22,615 nucleotides of DNA, from NCBI GenBank assembly GCA_016303225.1, contig JAEDMC010000022.1, forward strand, positions 1 through 22,615, read 5' to 3'. The stretch is from Kiritimatiellia bacterium. Lineage in GTDB: Bacteria; Verrucomicrobiota; Kiritimatiellia; RFP12; UBA1067. The notes beneath the pieces were generated by a model. That model saw nothing but the letters and a program-made list of their open reading frames with translations. It was not told where the DNA came from and did not search any database. Position numbers and translations under genes: made by a program. Shown piece by piece: positions 5,529-13,958 of this stretch; the stretch's first letter is position 1, and each line of letters opens with the position of its first letter.

Positions 5529-8500
5529 TCAGCGCACCAGCAGCATCATTCCGGGCGCGCCATACGGCGACTCGTAGCAGCCGAGGTCTGGCTTCGCCTT
5601 CCGGAACCTGAAGTTGAAGATACGCGGATTGCCGTCGAGGTCCGTCGACTCGGCCGTATAGTCCAGCCGGGCACCCTTGTACGCCGCCGGCGAAAGCGCC
5701 GTCAGGTGGAAGTCGTCCGCAGCTACATCCCTGAAGAGCGGATCTCCGTTGAGGCAGTCGGTCGCGTTCGCCGGCCAATCGATGCCATCCGGCAGCATGC
5801 AGTTTGAAAACTCAACCGAACCGCCAGACAAACGCCACTCGGGATAACCACCCGTCGACCAGCTCTGATTCGGCGAGATGTTGCCAAAGATGATCGTGTT
5901 CTCAACAATCGCCGTGCCGCCGTAGACTCCAAGTCCGCCCACGCCATAGTGTCCGTATCCAGAGTCTACGCCGATACCGACGTTGCCGTAGACCGTGCAG
6001 TTGCGGATGATGAAAGAGGTGCCAGTCTTCACGTAGATGCCGCCGGCGTGCTTGTTGGTGTTGCAGCAGACAAGGCAACTCTCCAGCATACCAGCCAGTC
6101 CCTGCACGCCACCGCCGCGGTCGTTGTTGAGGCCGTTGGATCCGTAGTTACGGTCAATGATGCAACGACGGCAGATGCCCTTCGCGCTGTTGATGGTGAT
6201 GCCGATGCCGCACGCCTGATTGATTGCTTTCGACGGATCGTACCTGTTGCCGGTGATGCGGCAGTCCTCGACGATGCCGCCTTGCGGCTCGATCATCACC
6301 GCGCCGCGGCTGTGAATCTCGTCTTGCGCGTCAAAGCCAGTGATCGTCATTCCGCGAGCGACGGCTTTCTCATGGTTAAGGTAAAGGACTGACTTCGTCT
6401 TCACCGTCTGACGCAACGTCGTCTTCGCCCAGCCCTGGCCGACCAGCTTCAAGTCATCCGAGAGATCGACGCGCTTGTCGACCGGAATCGTCCCCTCTCC
6501 GAGGTGGATCGTGCAGCCCGGCAACGCCCAGACACGCATCAGCTCGAGCAAATCCGTCGACGCATTATCCCAGCCGTCGAACGGTGCCGCAGCCTTTGCG
6601 ATATTCTCTGCCGTCGGCTCGACCACATAAAGATCAGGCGGACAGACACTGTAGGTCGCCTCATAAGGTTCGCTCGTCACATCACCTACCTTCGCCGTCA
6701 TCGAGATCTTCCAGATACCGTACGCCGACGCACCGAATTCATAAACCCTGCCCGTTGCCATAGTCATGGCGCCAGACGGCGAGACAACCGTCCAGCTGAA
6801 CGTCACTGTGCTTTCGTCCACTCCCGTCACCGACGCCACATAGGTTGCCTTGACGTCCTTGAACCCACGCGGATCTGCCGGACCCTCAAAGGACGCGCCG
6901 AACCGCGTTGCGTCATACTCGTAGCATCCAAGGTCCACAGCCGTCGTGCCGCTCTTGCGCGGATTGCCGTCCAGATCAACCTCGGGCATTCCCTCATAGT
7001 CCGTGCCCGCATCACGCGTCAACGAACTGGCCAGCACACGGTAATCGCCGTTCGCAGCATCGACGAATAACGGATCGACGGAACGCGGCGACCCATCGAG
7101 TCCCGCGAGCGCCACTGCCGTCGGGAACGAGCTGGTCATCACCTTACCTTTAACGTTATTGGCGCACGCCCACTCCGGACGCCCTGTCGTGGTGTCGGTG
7201 GCACTACTGACATTCCGCGCGAGAATACAGTTGACGACCTCTCCTGCCGCACCGAAATAGACACCGCCACCGTCATTGTAGGACGTATTGTCGACAATCG
7301 TGCAGTTGCGCACCTTCACCTTGGTGCCGCCAACATAGACGCCTCCGCCAAATTTGTCGACGGTGTTCATTGCGATGAGACAGTTGTCCAGCGCGCCGTC
7401 CGTCAAATAGGCTCCACCACCGTATTCGTTTACGCCTGCACTCCTGATATTGTTCGTGATGACGCAATGATCAACCAGTCCGGGACCGAACACCGCGACA
7501 CCCATGCCGTGCGTCCAGTTGCCACCAGCCTTGTTGCCACCAGTGATGTCGCAATTGCGGATCGTGCCGCCATACGCAGAGACGCAGGCAACAATGCCAT
7601 GCAGGTTTTCCAACGTCATCTTCGTGCCGACAAGCGTAACGCCTTCAACCAGATCATTGGGATGGTTTAGGTAAACGACACGCTCGGAGGTCGTCCTCTG
7701 CCGGATAAAGGTCTTGCCGCGTCCCGCGCCCCTGATGGTAACGCCCTTGCCGAGAGTCAAAGTCTTCGTGATCTCATAATTCTTGGCTTCGAGCCTGATA
7801 ACCATTCCCTCAACGGCATGCTCAAGCGCCGCGACCAATTCCGCAGACGTGGAAACCGCGACATTCAAATCGACAGCCGTGAAGGTCGCCGACCCAGGTG
7901 CCGCGACAGGCGTTCCTCCGTTCTTGGTAATCGACAGCGTCACGGAATAGGAGCCTGACATCTTCGGCGAATAACTCGGGTTATCATCCGTCAGCGTTTC
8001 CGTGGTGGAATCAGGCTTGGTGACTGTCCAACTATAACTGACGTCGTCGCCTTCATCACAGCCAGAAACGATGGAAATGAAATCAACCGAACCGTTGACG
8101 GCAACATCCGCCACTCCCACGCGAAGATCGCACGCCAGTGTTGAATAGTCATACGGCGCATAGCAGCCGATGTCACGCGTCGGCGACCGCAGAGGCTGAG
8201 TATAGTCATGACTGGCGACATCGGTAAAGACCGGATCGGCGTTAAACGCCGACCCCTTCCAGCCGGCTCCGAGCGCGACGCCAGCCGGAAACGAGCAGCG
8301 GTTAAATGTGGGGTTCTTGCTGCCGCTCCATTCCGGAAGGCCGGCCGCCGACTTGTCGGCCGGGCACACGCCCGCAGCGAAAATGCAGTCGGTGAAGACG
8401 GCCGCATCGTTCTCCACCAGAACGTTGCCACCGTCCGATTGCGTCGCCTCGTTCGCGTAGAATGTGCAGTTGCTGACCGTGCAGGCGCCAGCTCCGATGC

Positions 8501-9128
8501 CGCCGACCTGATGGCCCTTGTTGTCGGCAACCAGACAATAGTCTATCGTGCCGCCAGACAGACGCACGCCACCATAGGTGTTGTTTGTGCCACCCGTCGT
8601 CTTGTTGTCGTCGATCCGGCAATGGGAGATGACGCCTTTCGCGCCCTTCGAATATACGCCTACGCACGCATTGTGGTTGCAGGAAGTCCGGTTCCCCGTG
8701 ACGCGGCAGTTGTACAGCGTACCGCCTTTCTCCGTCAATGTCACAGCCACGCCCCAGGCATGTCCGTCGAATTGGCTTTTATTGCCGGAGTTGTTGATTT
8801 CCCATGTTAGGTTAGCGCCCGTGATCGTACAGCCCTCGACGCGCGCATTCTCATTGTCAAGGATAATGATGCGCTTGTTCGTGGCCGTCTGCTTGATGAT
8901 TGTCTGACCGATGCCAGCGCCGATGATCGTCACTGAGTTCGTGAGCAGGATTTCGTCGTTGATCTCGTAGGTTCCGACGCCCAGCTTGAGCGCATCCCCG
9001 TCCTGAGCTGCGGCGACGGCTGCGAGAAGCCCGTCGGTCGGGACGGTATCCGAAAAGGCAATTACGGCAAACAACGTAGTTGCCGCCGCACACACCAACC
9101 TACACACCGACCCGACTGTGTCTTTCAT
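5529..9128 (-). CDS. Giant secreted right-handed beta-helix protein: three pectin-lyase-like modules with two PKD-like spacers
   Basis: A 1199-residue exported protein. A signal peptide spans about 1-27 (basic start, then AAATTLFAVIAF). Three homologous beta-helix modules occupy about 25-330, 422-730 and 835-1190. Each opens with a G-x-G-x-x-K/A-T-x-x-x-Q motif such as GAGIGQTIIKQ, GAGRGKTFIRQ and GQGWAKTTLRQ, then runs of NCTFYANE-like coils. Modules 2 and 3 close on LGCYE; module 1 closes on IGCYA. PKD/Ig-like spacers with YSWTV and FSWTV lie near 336-420 and 745-815. No catalytic residues of a known lyase were identified, so binding, adhesion or polysaccharide cleavage are all open. ACAGGAG precedes the chosen ATG; an in-frame ATG at 9176 lacks a signal sequence immediately after it. 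No sorting motif was seen at the C-terminus. Confidence 0.85.
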   Translation of the reverse strand: MKDTVGSVCRLVCAAATTLFAVIAFSDTVPTDGLLAAVAAAQDGDALKLGVGTYEINDEILLTNSVTIIGAGIGQTIIKQTATNKRIIILDNENARVEGCTITGANLTWEINNSGNKSQFDGHAWGVAVTLTEKGGTLYNCRVTGNRTSCNHNACVGVYSKGAKGVISHCRIDDNKTTGGTNNTYGGVRLSGGTIDYCLVADNKGHQVGGIGAGACTVSNCTFYANEATQSDGGNVLVENDAAVFTDCIFAAGVCPADKSAAGLPEWSGSKNPTFNRCSFPAGVALGAGWKGSAFNADPVFTDVASHDYTQPLRSPTRDIGCYAPYDYSTLACDLRVGVADVAVNGSVDFISIVSGCDEGDDVSYSWTVTKPDSTTETLTDDNPSYSPKMSGSYSVTLSITKNGGTPVAAPGSATFTAVDLNVAVSTSAELVAALEHAVEGMVIRLEAKNYEITKTLTLGKGVTIRGAGRGKTFIRQRTTSERVVYLNHPNDLVEGVTLVGTKMTLENLHGIVACVSAYGGTIRNCDITGGNKAGGNWTHGMGVAVFGPGLVDHCVITNNIRSAGVNEYGGGAYLTDGALDNCLIAMNTVDKFGGGVYVGGTKVKVRNCTIVDNTSYNDGGGVYFGAAGEVVNCILARNVSSATDTTTGRPEWACANNVKGKVMTSSFPTAVALAGLDGSPRSVDPLFVDAANGDYRVLASSLTRDAGTDYEGMPEVDLDGNPRKSGTTAVDLGCYEYDATRFGASFEGPADPRGFKDVKATYVASVTGVDESTVTFSWTVVSPSGAMTMATGRVYEFGASAYGIWKISMTAKVGDVTSEPYEATYSVCPPDLYVVEPTAENIAKAAAPFDGWDNASTDLLELMRVWALPGCTIHLGEGTIPVDKRVDLSDDLKLVGQGWAKTTLRQTVKTKSVLYLNHEKAVARGMTITGFDAQDEIHSRGAVMIEPQGGIVEDCRITGNRYDPSKAINQACGIGITINSAKGICRRCIIDRNYGSNGLNNDRGGGVQGLAGMLESCLVCCNTNKHAGGIYVKTGTSFIIRNCTVYGNVGIGVDSGYGHYGVGGLGVYGGTAIVENTIIFGNISPNQSWSTGGYPEWRLSGGSVEFSNCMLPDGIDWPANATDCLNGDPLFRDVAADDFHLTALSPAAYKGARLDYTAESTDLDGNPRIFNFRFRKAKPDLGCYESPYGAPGMMLLVR

Positions 9129-9201
9129 TCGAATGCTCCTGTTGAGGATTTCAAGGGCCCGCCTTCCAGTAGCCAACGTAACACTCGTTGCGTAGCAAAG
9201 A

Positions 9202-9245
9202 GGCGGGAATCTCTTCCCGCCGCTTCCGCGAGGACTTTCCCTCGC
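9202..9245 (-). promoter_or_regulatory. Tandem stem-loops in the leader of the beta-helix gene
   Basis: Two perfect hairpins sit between the predicted start site and the ATG. On the minus strand the first (9245-9228) has a 6-bp stem GCGAGG/CCTCGC with a 6-nt loop. The second (9221-9202) has an 8-bp stem GGCGGGAA/TTCCCGCC closed by a GAGA tetraloop of the GNRA type. Only TCTTTG follows, so it is a poor intrinsic terminator. An attenuator, an mRNA-stability element, or the end of transcripts from the esterase gene are all possible. Confidence 0.5.
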
Positions 9246-9283
9246 ATCAAGGTGACCCCATCATTTCGGTTGAGATCGAGAGT

Positions 9284-9312
9284 ATTATCGCATATTCTTC
9301 TCAACCCGACAA
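9284..9312 (-). promoter_or_regulatory. Candidate promoter of the beta-helix gene
   Basis: On the minus strand TTGTCG (9312-9307) and GATAAT (9289-9284) are separated by exactly 17 bp. TG one base before the -10 makes it an extended box. Transcription from here would give a leader of roughly 150 nt containing both stem-loops. The site lies just downstream of the esterase stop at 9378. Confidence 0.5.
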
Positions 9313-9377
9313 GGGGGGCATTTTCAGAAACTCGCTAAATGTGGCCGGCGCATCGGGGAAAGACGCCCGGGAACCCG

Positions 9378-10916
9378 TCACCAGTCGTCCGTGCGGAATG
9401 GCGACGCCGGCAGACCTTCCTTGTTGTAGAGGTTGCAGTCGCCCATCGGGTTCGCGCGAAATGCGTAGCGCACCGCGACCGGAACGGGCACCTCCTCGGC
9501 CGACACGACGACGTCCTTGCCGTCGATCTCGGCGTTCGCCCAATACCAGCGCTTGTCCGCTCCGGCGATGGCAAAGCCCTTGAGCTTGTCGTCGCCGAGC
9601 TCGCACGGCGTCGGCGCGATGCCGGGGGTGTCCGGCCCCTTCTCGGCGGCCATCAGTCCCGAACCGACGTGGTCGAAAGACAGGCGGATCTTGCCGTCCT
9701 CGACTTTCATCGACTTGTAGAGCGGACCCGACACGACGAGGTCCTTCTCGCCGTAGACGTCCCGCCGCGCCCAAAGAGACAAGCGGTAGCCGACGTCATA
9801 CTTGTTCTTCGGGTGGATGTCCTTCGCATTGCCAATGTCGATCGCCACGGCAAGGCCCGTCTTCGGAATCGTCTGCGCGGCAATGCGCATCGCATTGCGG
9901 ATCTTCGCGTAGCCGTTGCCGCCCGCCGGATCATCCGTTTTGGCAGTGTAAGACGCGAGCTGGACGATGTAAAACGGGAATTCATACCCCCACTTCGCGC
10001 GCCAGCCGCCGATCAGCGCCTCGAGCTTCTTCGCGTAGCTCATGCCCTCGTTGCCGTTTGAACAGCCCTGATACCACGTGGCGCCGCAGATGGGGAAGTC
10101 GACGATCGGCTCGATCATCGCGTTGTGCTGAACGGTCCAGTTGCCGCCGCCAGACGGCATCCGTCCCGCCTGGTCGAAACGCCCATCCTCCTTGTGTGCC
10201 GCAATCCTGCAGCACCAGTCGACCATCGCGGCACGGGCCTTGACAACGCCATCCGAGTCGTTCTTCAGTTCGGGGACGAGCCTCAGTCCTTCTGCACAGA
10301 CGAACGGCTCGATGCGGCAGCCAGACCAGTTGTCATCAAGAATGCCGATCGGAATGCCCGTCTTCGCATTGATCTCTCGGGCCATGAAGTAGCCCTCGGC
10401 GGTGATGCCGCCAAGCGTCTTCTCGGTCGCCACGACCCACTTGCCGCAACAGGGTTCGCCGGCGGACGGGAAGATCGACGTCTCATGGCGAAACTTGACC
10501 GCGCGGATGTTCGGATAGTCCTTCGCCTTCGCCATTTCCTCCTTGCCGTTGATGATGCCCCAGCTGAAGGACATCTCCGAGTTGGACTGTCCGGAGACAA
10601 GCCACACGTCACCGACGACGACGTTCTTGAAGACAATCTTGTTCGCGCCCTCGACCGTCAGCTCGCCGCCGGTCTTGAGAGCGTCCAACGGCGGCAACAC
10701 GACCTTAAAGCGTCCGTCCGCCCCGGTCTTCGCCGCCGCGGTCTTCCCGGCGAACGCGACCTTCACCTCCTCGCCCGGTTCGGCCGTGCCCCAGACCGGA
10801 ACAGGCTTCCCGCGCTGCAGCACCATGTCGTCGGAGAAAATCCCCGAAACCTTGACCGCGGCCGTCGCCGAATTAACCGCAACCAAGGCTGCGGCCGCCA
10901 ACAGGATCTTGTTCAT
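9378..10916 (-). CDS. Sialate O-acetylesterase (SGNH-type), exported
   Basis: A 512-residue esterase expected to remove O-acetyl groups from sialic acids, or from xylan-type sugars in some relatives. A signal peptide covers about 1-19. A beta-sandwich N-terminal part starts GIFSDDMVLQRG, a hallmark of the family, with MVLQRGKPVPVWGTA. The block-I nucleophile is S111 in VSGQSNSEMSF; family members usually read GQSNM-E. The second block reads WYQGCSN where WYQGESN is usual. The DIHP motif near residue 365 supplies the Asp/His end of the catalytic set. The C-terminal LYNKEGLPASPF is typical. Its ATG follows the permease stop by 30 nt with AAAGGAAG before it, so it probably shares the permease transcript. 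Confidence 0.9.
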   Translation of the reverse strand: MNKILLAAAALVAVNSATAAVKVSGIFSDDMVLQRGKPVPVWGTAEPGEEVKVAFAGKTAAAKTGADGRFKVVLPPLDALKTGGELTVEGANKIVFKNVVVGDVWLVSGQSNSEMSFSWGIINGKEEMAKAKDYPNIRAVKFRHETSIFPSAGEPCCGKWVVATEKTLGGITAEGYFMAREINAKTGIPIGILDDNWSGCRIEPFVCAEGLRLVPELKNDSDGVVKARAAMVDWCCRIAAHKEDGRFDQAGRMPSGGGNWTVQHNAMIEPIVDFPICGATWYQGCSNGNEGMSYAKKLEALIGGWRAKWGYEFPFYIVQLASYTAKTDDPAGGNGYAKIRNAMRIAAQTIPKTGLAVAIDIGNAKDIHPKNKYDVGYRLSLWARRDVYGEKDLVVSGPLYKSMKVEDGKIRLSFDHVGSGLMAAEKGPDTPGIAPTPCELGDDKLKGFAIAGADKRWYWANAEIDGKDVVVSAEEVPVPVAVRYAFRANPMGDCNLYNKEGLPASPFRTDDW

Positions 10917-10946
10917 CCGTTCTTCCTTTCGCTTGTCAGCCCGTGC

Positions 10947-12041
10947 TCAGACCACCGGGCGGATGTATTTGGACTTGAGCGCCCGCCAGAGGACAACACA
11001 GAACGCCGAGAGCGGAATCGCCAGCAGCATCCCGAGCATGGGCCCGAGGATCGTCGCCCAGAAGAAGAAGCTGAAGATCACGCCCGCATAGCCAAGCCCC
11101 GTCTTGTCGCCCTGAATCTTCGGCGTGATGAAATAGCCGTCCATGAACTGTCCGATGCCCCACACGATCAGCACGAGGACAAGCCGCGTCAACGACCCGT
11201 CGCGCACGAAATAGGCGAGCGGCAACGCGACCGGCAGGCAGACGACCGAACCGAACAGCGGAATGAGGTTCAGAACGCCAAGCGTGAAACCGAGGAGAAA
11301 CCCGTATGGGAGCCCCACCAGCCAGAAGCCCGTGCCGTACATCATGCCCTCGATGAGACAGATGACGACCTGCCGCTGGAAGAACGAGACGAGAATATCG
11401 ACGAACGCATCGACCTGCTCCGCGACGAAACCGCGCGTTGTTTCCTTCAGGAACGTCAGTTGCGAGACAATCTCACTGCCGCGGCGTTCCTTCGACGTCA
11501 GGAAGAAGAAGAAGAAGATGAGCGTCACGAGTGCGGTGAGCACTCCGGACAGGCACTTGAGCGCGCCCGTCCCCGCCTTGAACGCCGCCGGCGCGTACTT
11601 TGTGTAGAACTCACCCATCGAGTCGTTCGAAAGGCCGACCTGCTCCAGGAGCGAATGGAGATTCGGAAACGTCGCCTGCGACCACGCGGTCACCTGTCGC
11701 ACGAGCTCGGGCCCTTGTGCCATGAGGTTCGCGATCTGTCCGACCAATACCGCGCCGGCATACCAAAGGAGCAGCCCCGCCGGCACGAACACCGTCACCA
11801 GCAGGGCCACGAGCGCCAACGTCGGATTGCGAAGCGTCTTCGTCCACCAGCCGTAGTACGGCTTGAAGAAGAGCGCCAGGAAGAAACCGAGCACGACCGG
11901 CACGATGGCCGGCGCGGCAAACGACAGGAGCTTCAGCACCAGCCATGCCGTAAAGGCCGCGAACGCCACGACCAGCGTCAGCGACAGGACCGTCAGTCCC
12001 GTCGCCACCGTCTTCCTCTGCCCTTCGGTAAACTCAATCAT
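10947..12041 (-). CDS. AI-2E family transporter (PerM/TqsA-like permease)
   Basis: A 364-residue inner-membrane protein. Two N-terminal helices (about 13-60), a third near 72-100, a soluble loop (about 105-165), then five or so further helices match the family plan. The signature GYFITPKIQGDKTGL lies near 283-297, and LNLIPLFGSVV near 236-246. Members include the AI-2 exporter TqsA and sodium/proton antiporters. The sequence does not decide which, and no quorum-sensing gene lies nearby, so a role in signalling is not claimed. The ATG lies 7 nt after an extended -10 box with no ribosome site, a leaderless-looking start. The promoter overlaps the stop codon of the phosphofructokinase gene upstream. 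Confidence 0.87.
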   Translation of the reverse strand: MIEFTEGQRKTVATGLTVLSLTLVVAFAAFTAWLVLKLLSFAAPAIVPVVLGFFLALFFKPYYGWWTKTLRNPTLALVALLVTVFVPAGLLLWYAGAVLVGQIANLMAQGPELVRQVTAWSQATFPNLHSLLEQVGLSNDSMGEFYTKYAPAAFKAGTGALKCLSGVLTALVTLIFFFFFLTSKERRGSEIVSQLTFLKETTRGFVAEQVDAFVDILVSFFQRQVVICLIEGMMYGTGFWLVGLPYGFLLGFTLGVLNLIPLFGSVVCLPVALPLAYFVRDGSLTRLVLVLIVWGIGQFMDGYFITPKIQGDKTGLGYAGVIFSFFFWATILGPMLGMLLAIPLSAFCVVLWRALKSKYIRPVV

Positions 12042-12048
12042 GGTATCT

Positions 12049-12057
12049 ATTGTATCA
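12049..12057 (-). promoter_or_regulatory. Extended -10 promoter of the AI-2E permease, leaderless arrangement
   Basis: On the minus strand this reads TGATACAAT, exactly 7 nt before the ATG at 12041. The TGA is also the stop codon of the upstream phosphofructokinase gene, so stop codon and promoter share bases. No -35 box is seen at 17 bp. The geometry equals that of the kinase promoter at 163-171. Confidence 0.6.
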
Positions 12058-13257
12058 GAAAATCTCGCATCTGGGGAGGTCCCCCACGATCGGCTTCGCG
12101 TAGTCGACGAACGCCTGCGTCACGTCATGGCCGTTCTTGGCGATGAACTCCTTCGGCACGGACCGAGTGTACTTCGCCGCGTCGGAAATCGGATGGTAAA
12201 CGAAGTTGACGCCGTACTTCTTCGTCTTCTTGCGCTCGATGCCGATCGTGCCGCTAAAGACGCCCGTATTCTTTTCGTGCAACGACCCGAGAACGGCACA
12301 CCAGCCCGCACCCTTCGCCTCCCACTGATCCTGCCAGGAGGCGACGCCAGGAAACGAGCGCTGCAAGTAGCCAAAGGTGTCGGCGCGGACGCGCTTCACG
12401 CCCGCCTTCGCCTTGAGGAGCTTCGCCAGCGCATCGCCGAGCGCGCCGGTGCCGGACATCTGCACGTTGCCGTGCGAATCCTTCTCGCCATCCGCCAGCT
12501 TCGCGCCAATCGGAATTCCGTCCTTGCCGCGAATGCCCTCCGACACGGCAACCACGCAGCGTCCGAACTTCTTCATCGCCGCCTTCACGTCCTTGATGAA
12601 CTTCTCCTCGGAGAACGGCACTTCCGGCAAATAGATGAGGTGCGGACCATCATCCGGCCGTTCGCGCGCAAGAGCGCTCGCCGCCGTGAGAAAACCCGCG
12701 TCGCGACCCATGATGACATCGATTTTCACCCCGCCGAGCGCCCGATTGTCGAGGTCGTCGCCCTTGATGGCGCACGCGACAAAGCGCGCAGCCGAACCGA
12801 AGCCCGGTGTATGGTCGCAGCTCCTGAGATCGTTATCGATCGTCTTCGGGATGTGCCAGCAGACAAGCGGATATCCCTCCTTCTGCGCCTCATCCGCGAC
12901 GATGCGCGCGGCATCAGCGGAGTCGTTGCCGCCGATATAGTAGAAATAGCCGACATTCAACTTCTTGAACGACTCGAAGATCTTGCGACAGTCGTCCGCC
13001 GTCGGTTTCAGCCGGCAGCTGCCGAGCGCCGAGGATGGCGTCGCGGCAATCGCCTCGAACTTCTTCGCGCCCACCTTGCGGAGGTCGATGTAATCCCCCT
13101 TCAGGATGCCGGCGATGCCGTGCCGCGCGCCGAGAATCTTATCGATCGACTTCGAAGCCTCCTTTGTGAGTGCCGCCGAAACCGCGCCCCAAAGCGACTC
13201 GTTGATTACCATTGAAGGTCCGCCCGACTGGGCGATCACCATGTTCATTTTCTTCAT
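12055..13257 (-). CDS. pfp: Pyrophosphate-dependent 6-phosphofructokinase
   Basis: A 400-residue cytoplasmic enzyme that converts fructose 6-phosphate and PPi reversibly to fructose 1,6-bisphosphate (EC 2.7.1.90). Motifs: QSGGPS (10-15), the phospho-donor site GGNDS (109-113), PKTIDND (137-143) and MGRDAGFLTA. Asp in GGND and Lys in PKTIDND are the known marks of PPi rather than ATP use, where GGDGS and PGTIDND are expected. The chosen ATG overlaps the previous stop as ATGA with GGAAGGA 8 nt before it. Longer in-frame starts would lie inside the upstream gene. It is the last gene of the secG run. Reversibility would let it serve gluconeogenesis as well. Confidence 0.93.
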   Translation of the reverse strand: MKKMNMVIAQSGGPSMVINESLWGAVSAALTKEASKSIDKILGARHGIAGILKGDYIDLRKVGAKKFEAIAATPSSALGSCRLKPTADDCRKIFESFKKLNVGYFYYIGGNDSADAARIVADEAQKEGYPLVCWHIPKTIDNDLRSCDHTPGFGSAARFVACAIKGDDLDNRALGGVKIDVIMGRDAGFLTAASALARERPDDGPHLIYLPEVPFSEEKFIKDVKAAMKKFGRCVVAVSEGIRGKDGIPIGAKLADGEKDSHGNVQMSGTGALGDALAKLLKAKAGVKRVRADTFGYLQRSFPGVASWQDQWEAKGAGWCAVLGSLHEKNTGVFSGTIGIERKKTKKYGVNFVYHPISDAAKYTRSVPKEFIAKNGHDVTQAFVDYAKPIVGDLPRCEIF

Positions 13258-13958
13258 AATGCGGGTCCTTCCTTCTTGTGGTTCCTGAGATAGAGAACGG
13301 TCGCCTGGCGGACGATGTCGGCGCAATTGCCGCGCGCCCCCCAGTAGATGGCCGAAAGCTGCGGATCCGTCCAGTCGTCGAAGCCGGTCGTCTCCTCGAT
13401 TCGGCGCATGACGCGCGGATCCATGCCCAGTTCGTCCCAGGCGTTCCGATTCCGCACATCCTCGACGATCTTGCGCCATTCGGTCCGGTAAGTGGCCGCC
13501 GCCGAATCGATGTCCGCACCGATCTTCAGCTCGAACATCCAGGCGAGCTCGCGCAAAAGGTCCGACGAACGCGGATTGAAACGAAGTCCCTCGTCACGCA
13601 GGAGCCGCAGCCCCGCATGGACCCAGCGCCAGCGGTCCGCCGGCGTCGGCATCATCACCGACACGTTGTAGGCGAGATTCCACGCGGCGTGGCTCCAAAC
13701 CTCGGGCGTATGCGGCTCCATGCGCGTCAGGACGGTCGCAAGCTGCGCGAGCTCGACGTAGCGGCCCTCGTCCTGAAGCCGGTCCATGCGGAACCAGACG
13801 ACTTCCGCGGCAATGGAACGGAGCCCGCCGAGGGCCGCAAAGGCGCCTTCGGCAAGAGCCGGAGCGGACGGCGGACGCGCCCGGCGCAAGGCGACTTGTC
13901 CGGTGACCGACAGCGCCGCCAGAACCGCGAACAGAGGAATTAGAACGCGCAATCTCAT
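13254..13958 (-). CDS. Conserved membrane-anchored protein of unknown function, possibly TPR-like
   Basis: A 234-residue protein with an uncleaved-looking hydrophobic N-terminus (MRLRVLIPLFAVLAALSV) and an otherwise soluble helical body. The stretch RSIAAEVVWFRMDRLQDEGR, followed by a region with MEPHTPEVWSHAAWNLAYN and RWRWVHAGLRLLRDEGLRFN, has the paired-helix look of tetratricopeptide repeats. I recall similar proteins in verrucomicrobial genomes, but I know no assigned function. It overlaps the antiporter before it by 4 nt (ATGA, with GGGAG 7 nt upstream) and the phosphofructokinase after it by 4 nt. This makes co-translation likely. Confidence 0.75.
   Translation of the reverse strand: MRLRVLIPLFAVLAALSVTGQVALRRARPPSAPALAEGAFAALGGLRSIAAEVVWFRMDRLQDEGRYVELAQLATVLTRMEPHTPEVWSHAAWNLAYNVSVMMPTPADRWRWVHAGLRLLRDEGLRFNPRSSDLLRELAWMFELKIGADIDSAAATYRTEWRKIVEDVRNRNAWDELGMDPRVMRRIEETTGFDDWTDPQLSAIYWGARGNCADIVRQATVLYLRNHKKEGPAL

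Noticed and set aside
9129..9176. Upstream in-frame start of the beta-helix gene at 9176
   Set aside because: The extra 16 residues are charged and lack signal character, while the ATG at 9128 has a ribosome site and starts a normal signal peptide.
12049..12054. Quorum-sensing locus because of the AI-2E permease
   Set aside because: No luxS, lsr or other autoinducer gene is present, and many members of this permease family transport other solutes.
10125..12146. Open frame of 673 codons on the plus strand
   Set aside because: It runs antisense across the permease and most of the esterase. Its translation is almost all Arg, His, Glu and Asp with no domain, as expected of a shadow frame in GC-rich DNA.
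11863..13215. Open frame of 450 codons on the plus strand
   Set aside because: It spans antisense across parts of two well-supported genes (permease and phosphofructokinase) and has no coherent domain.
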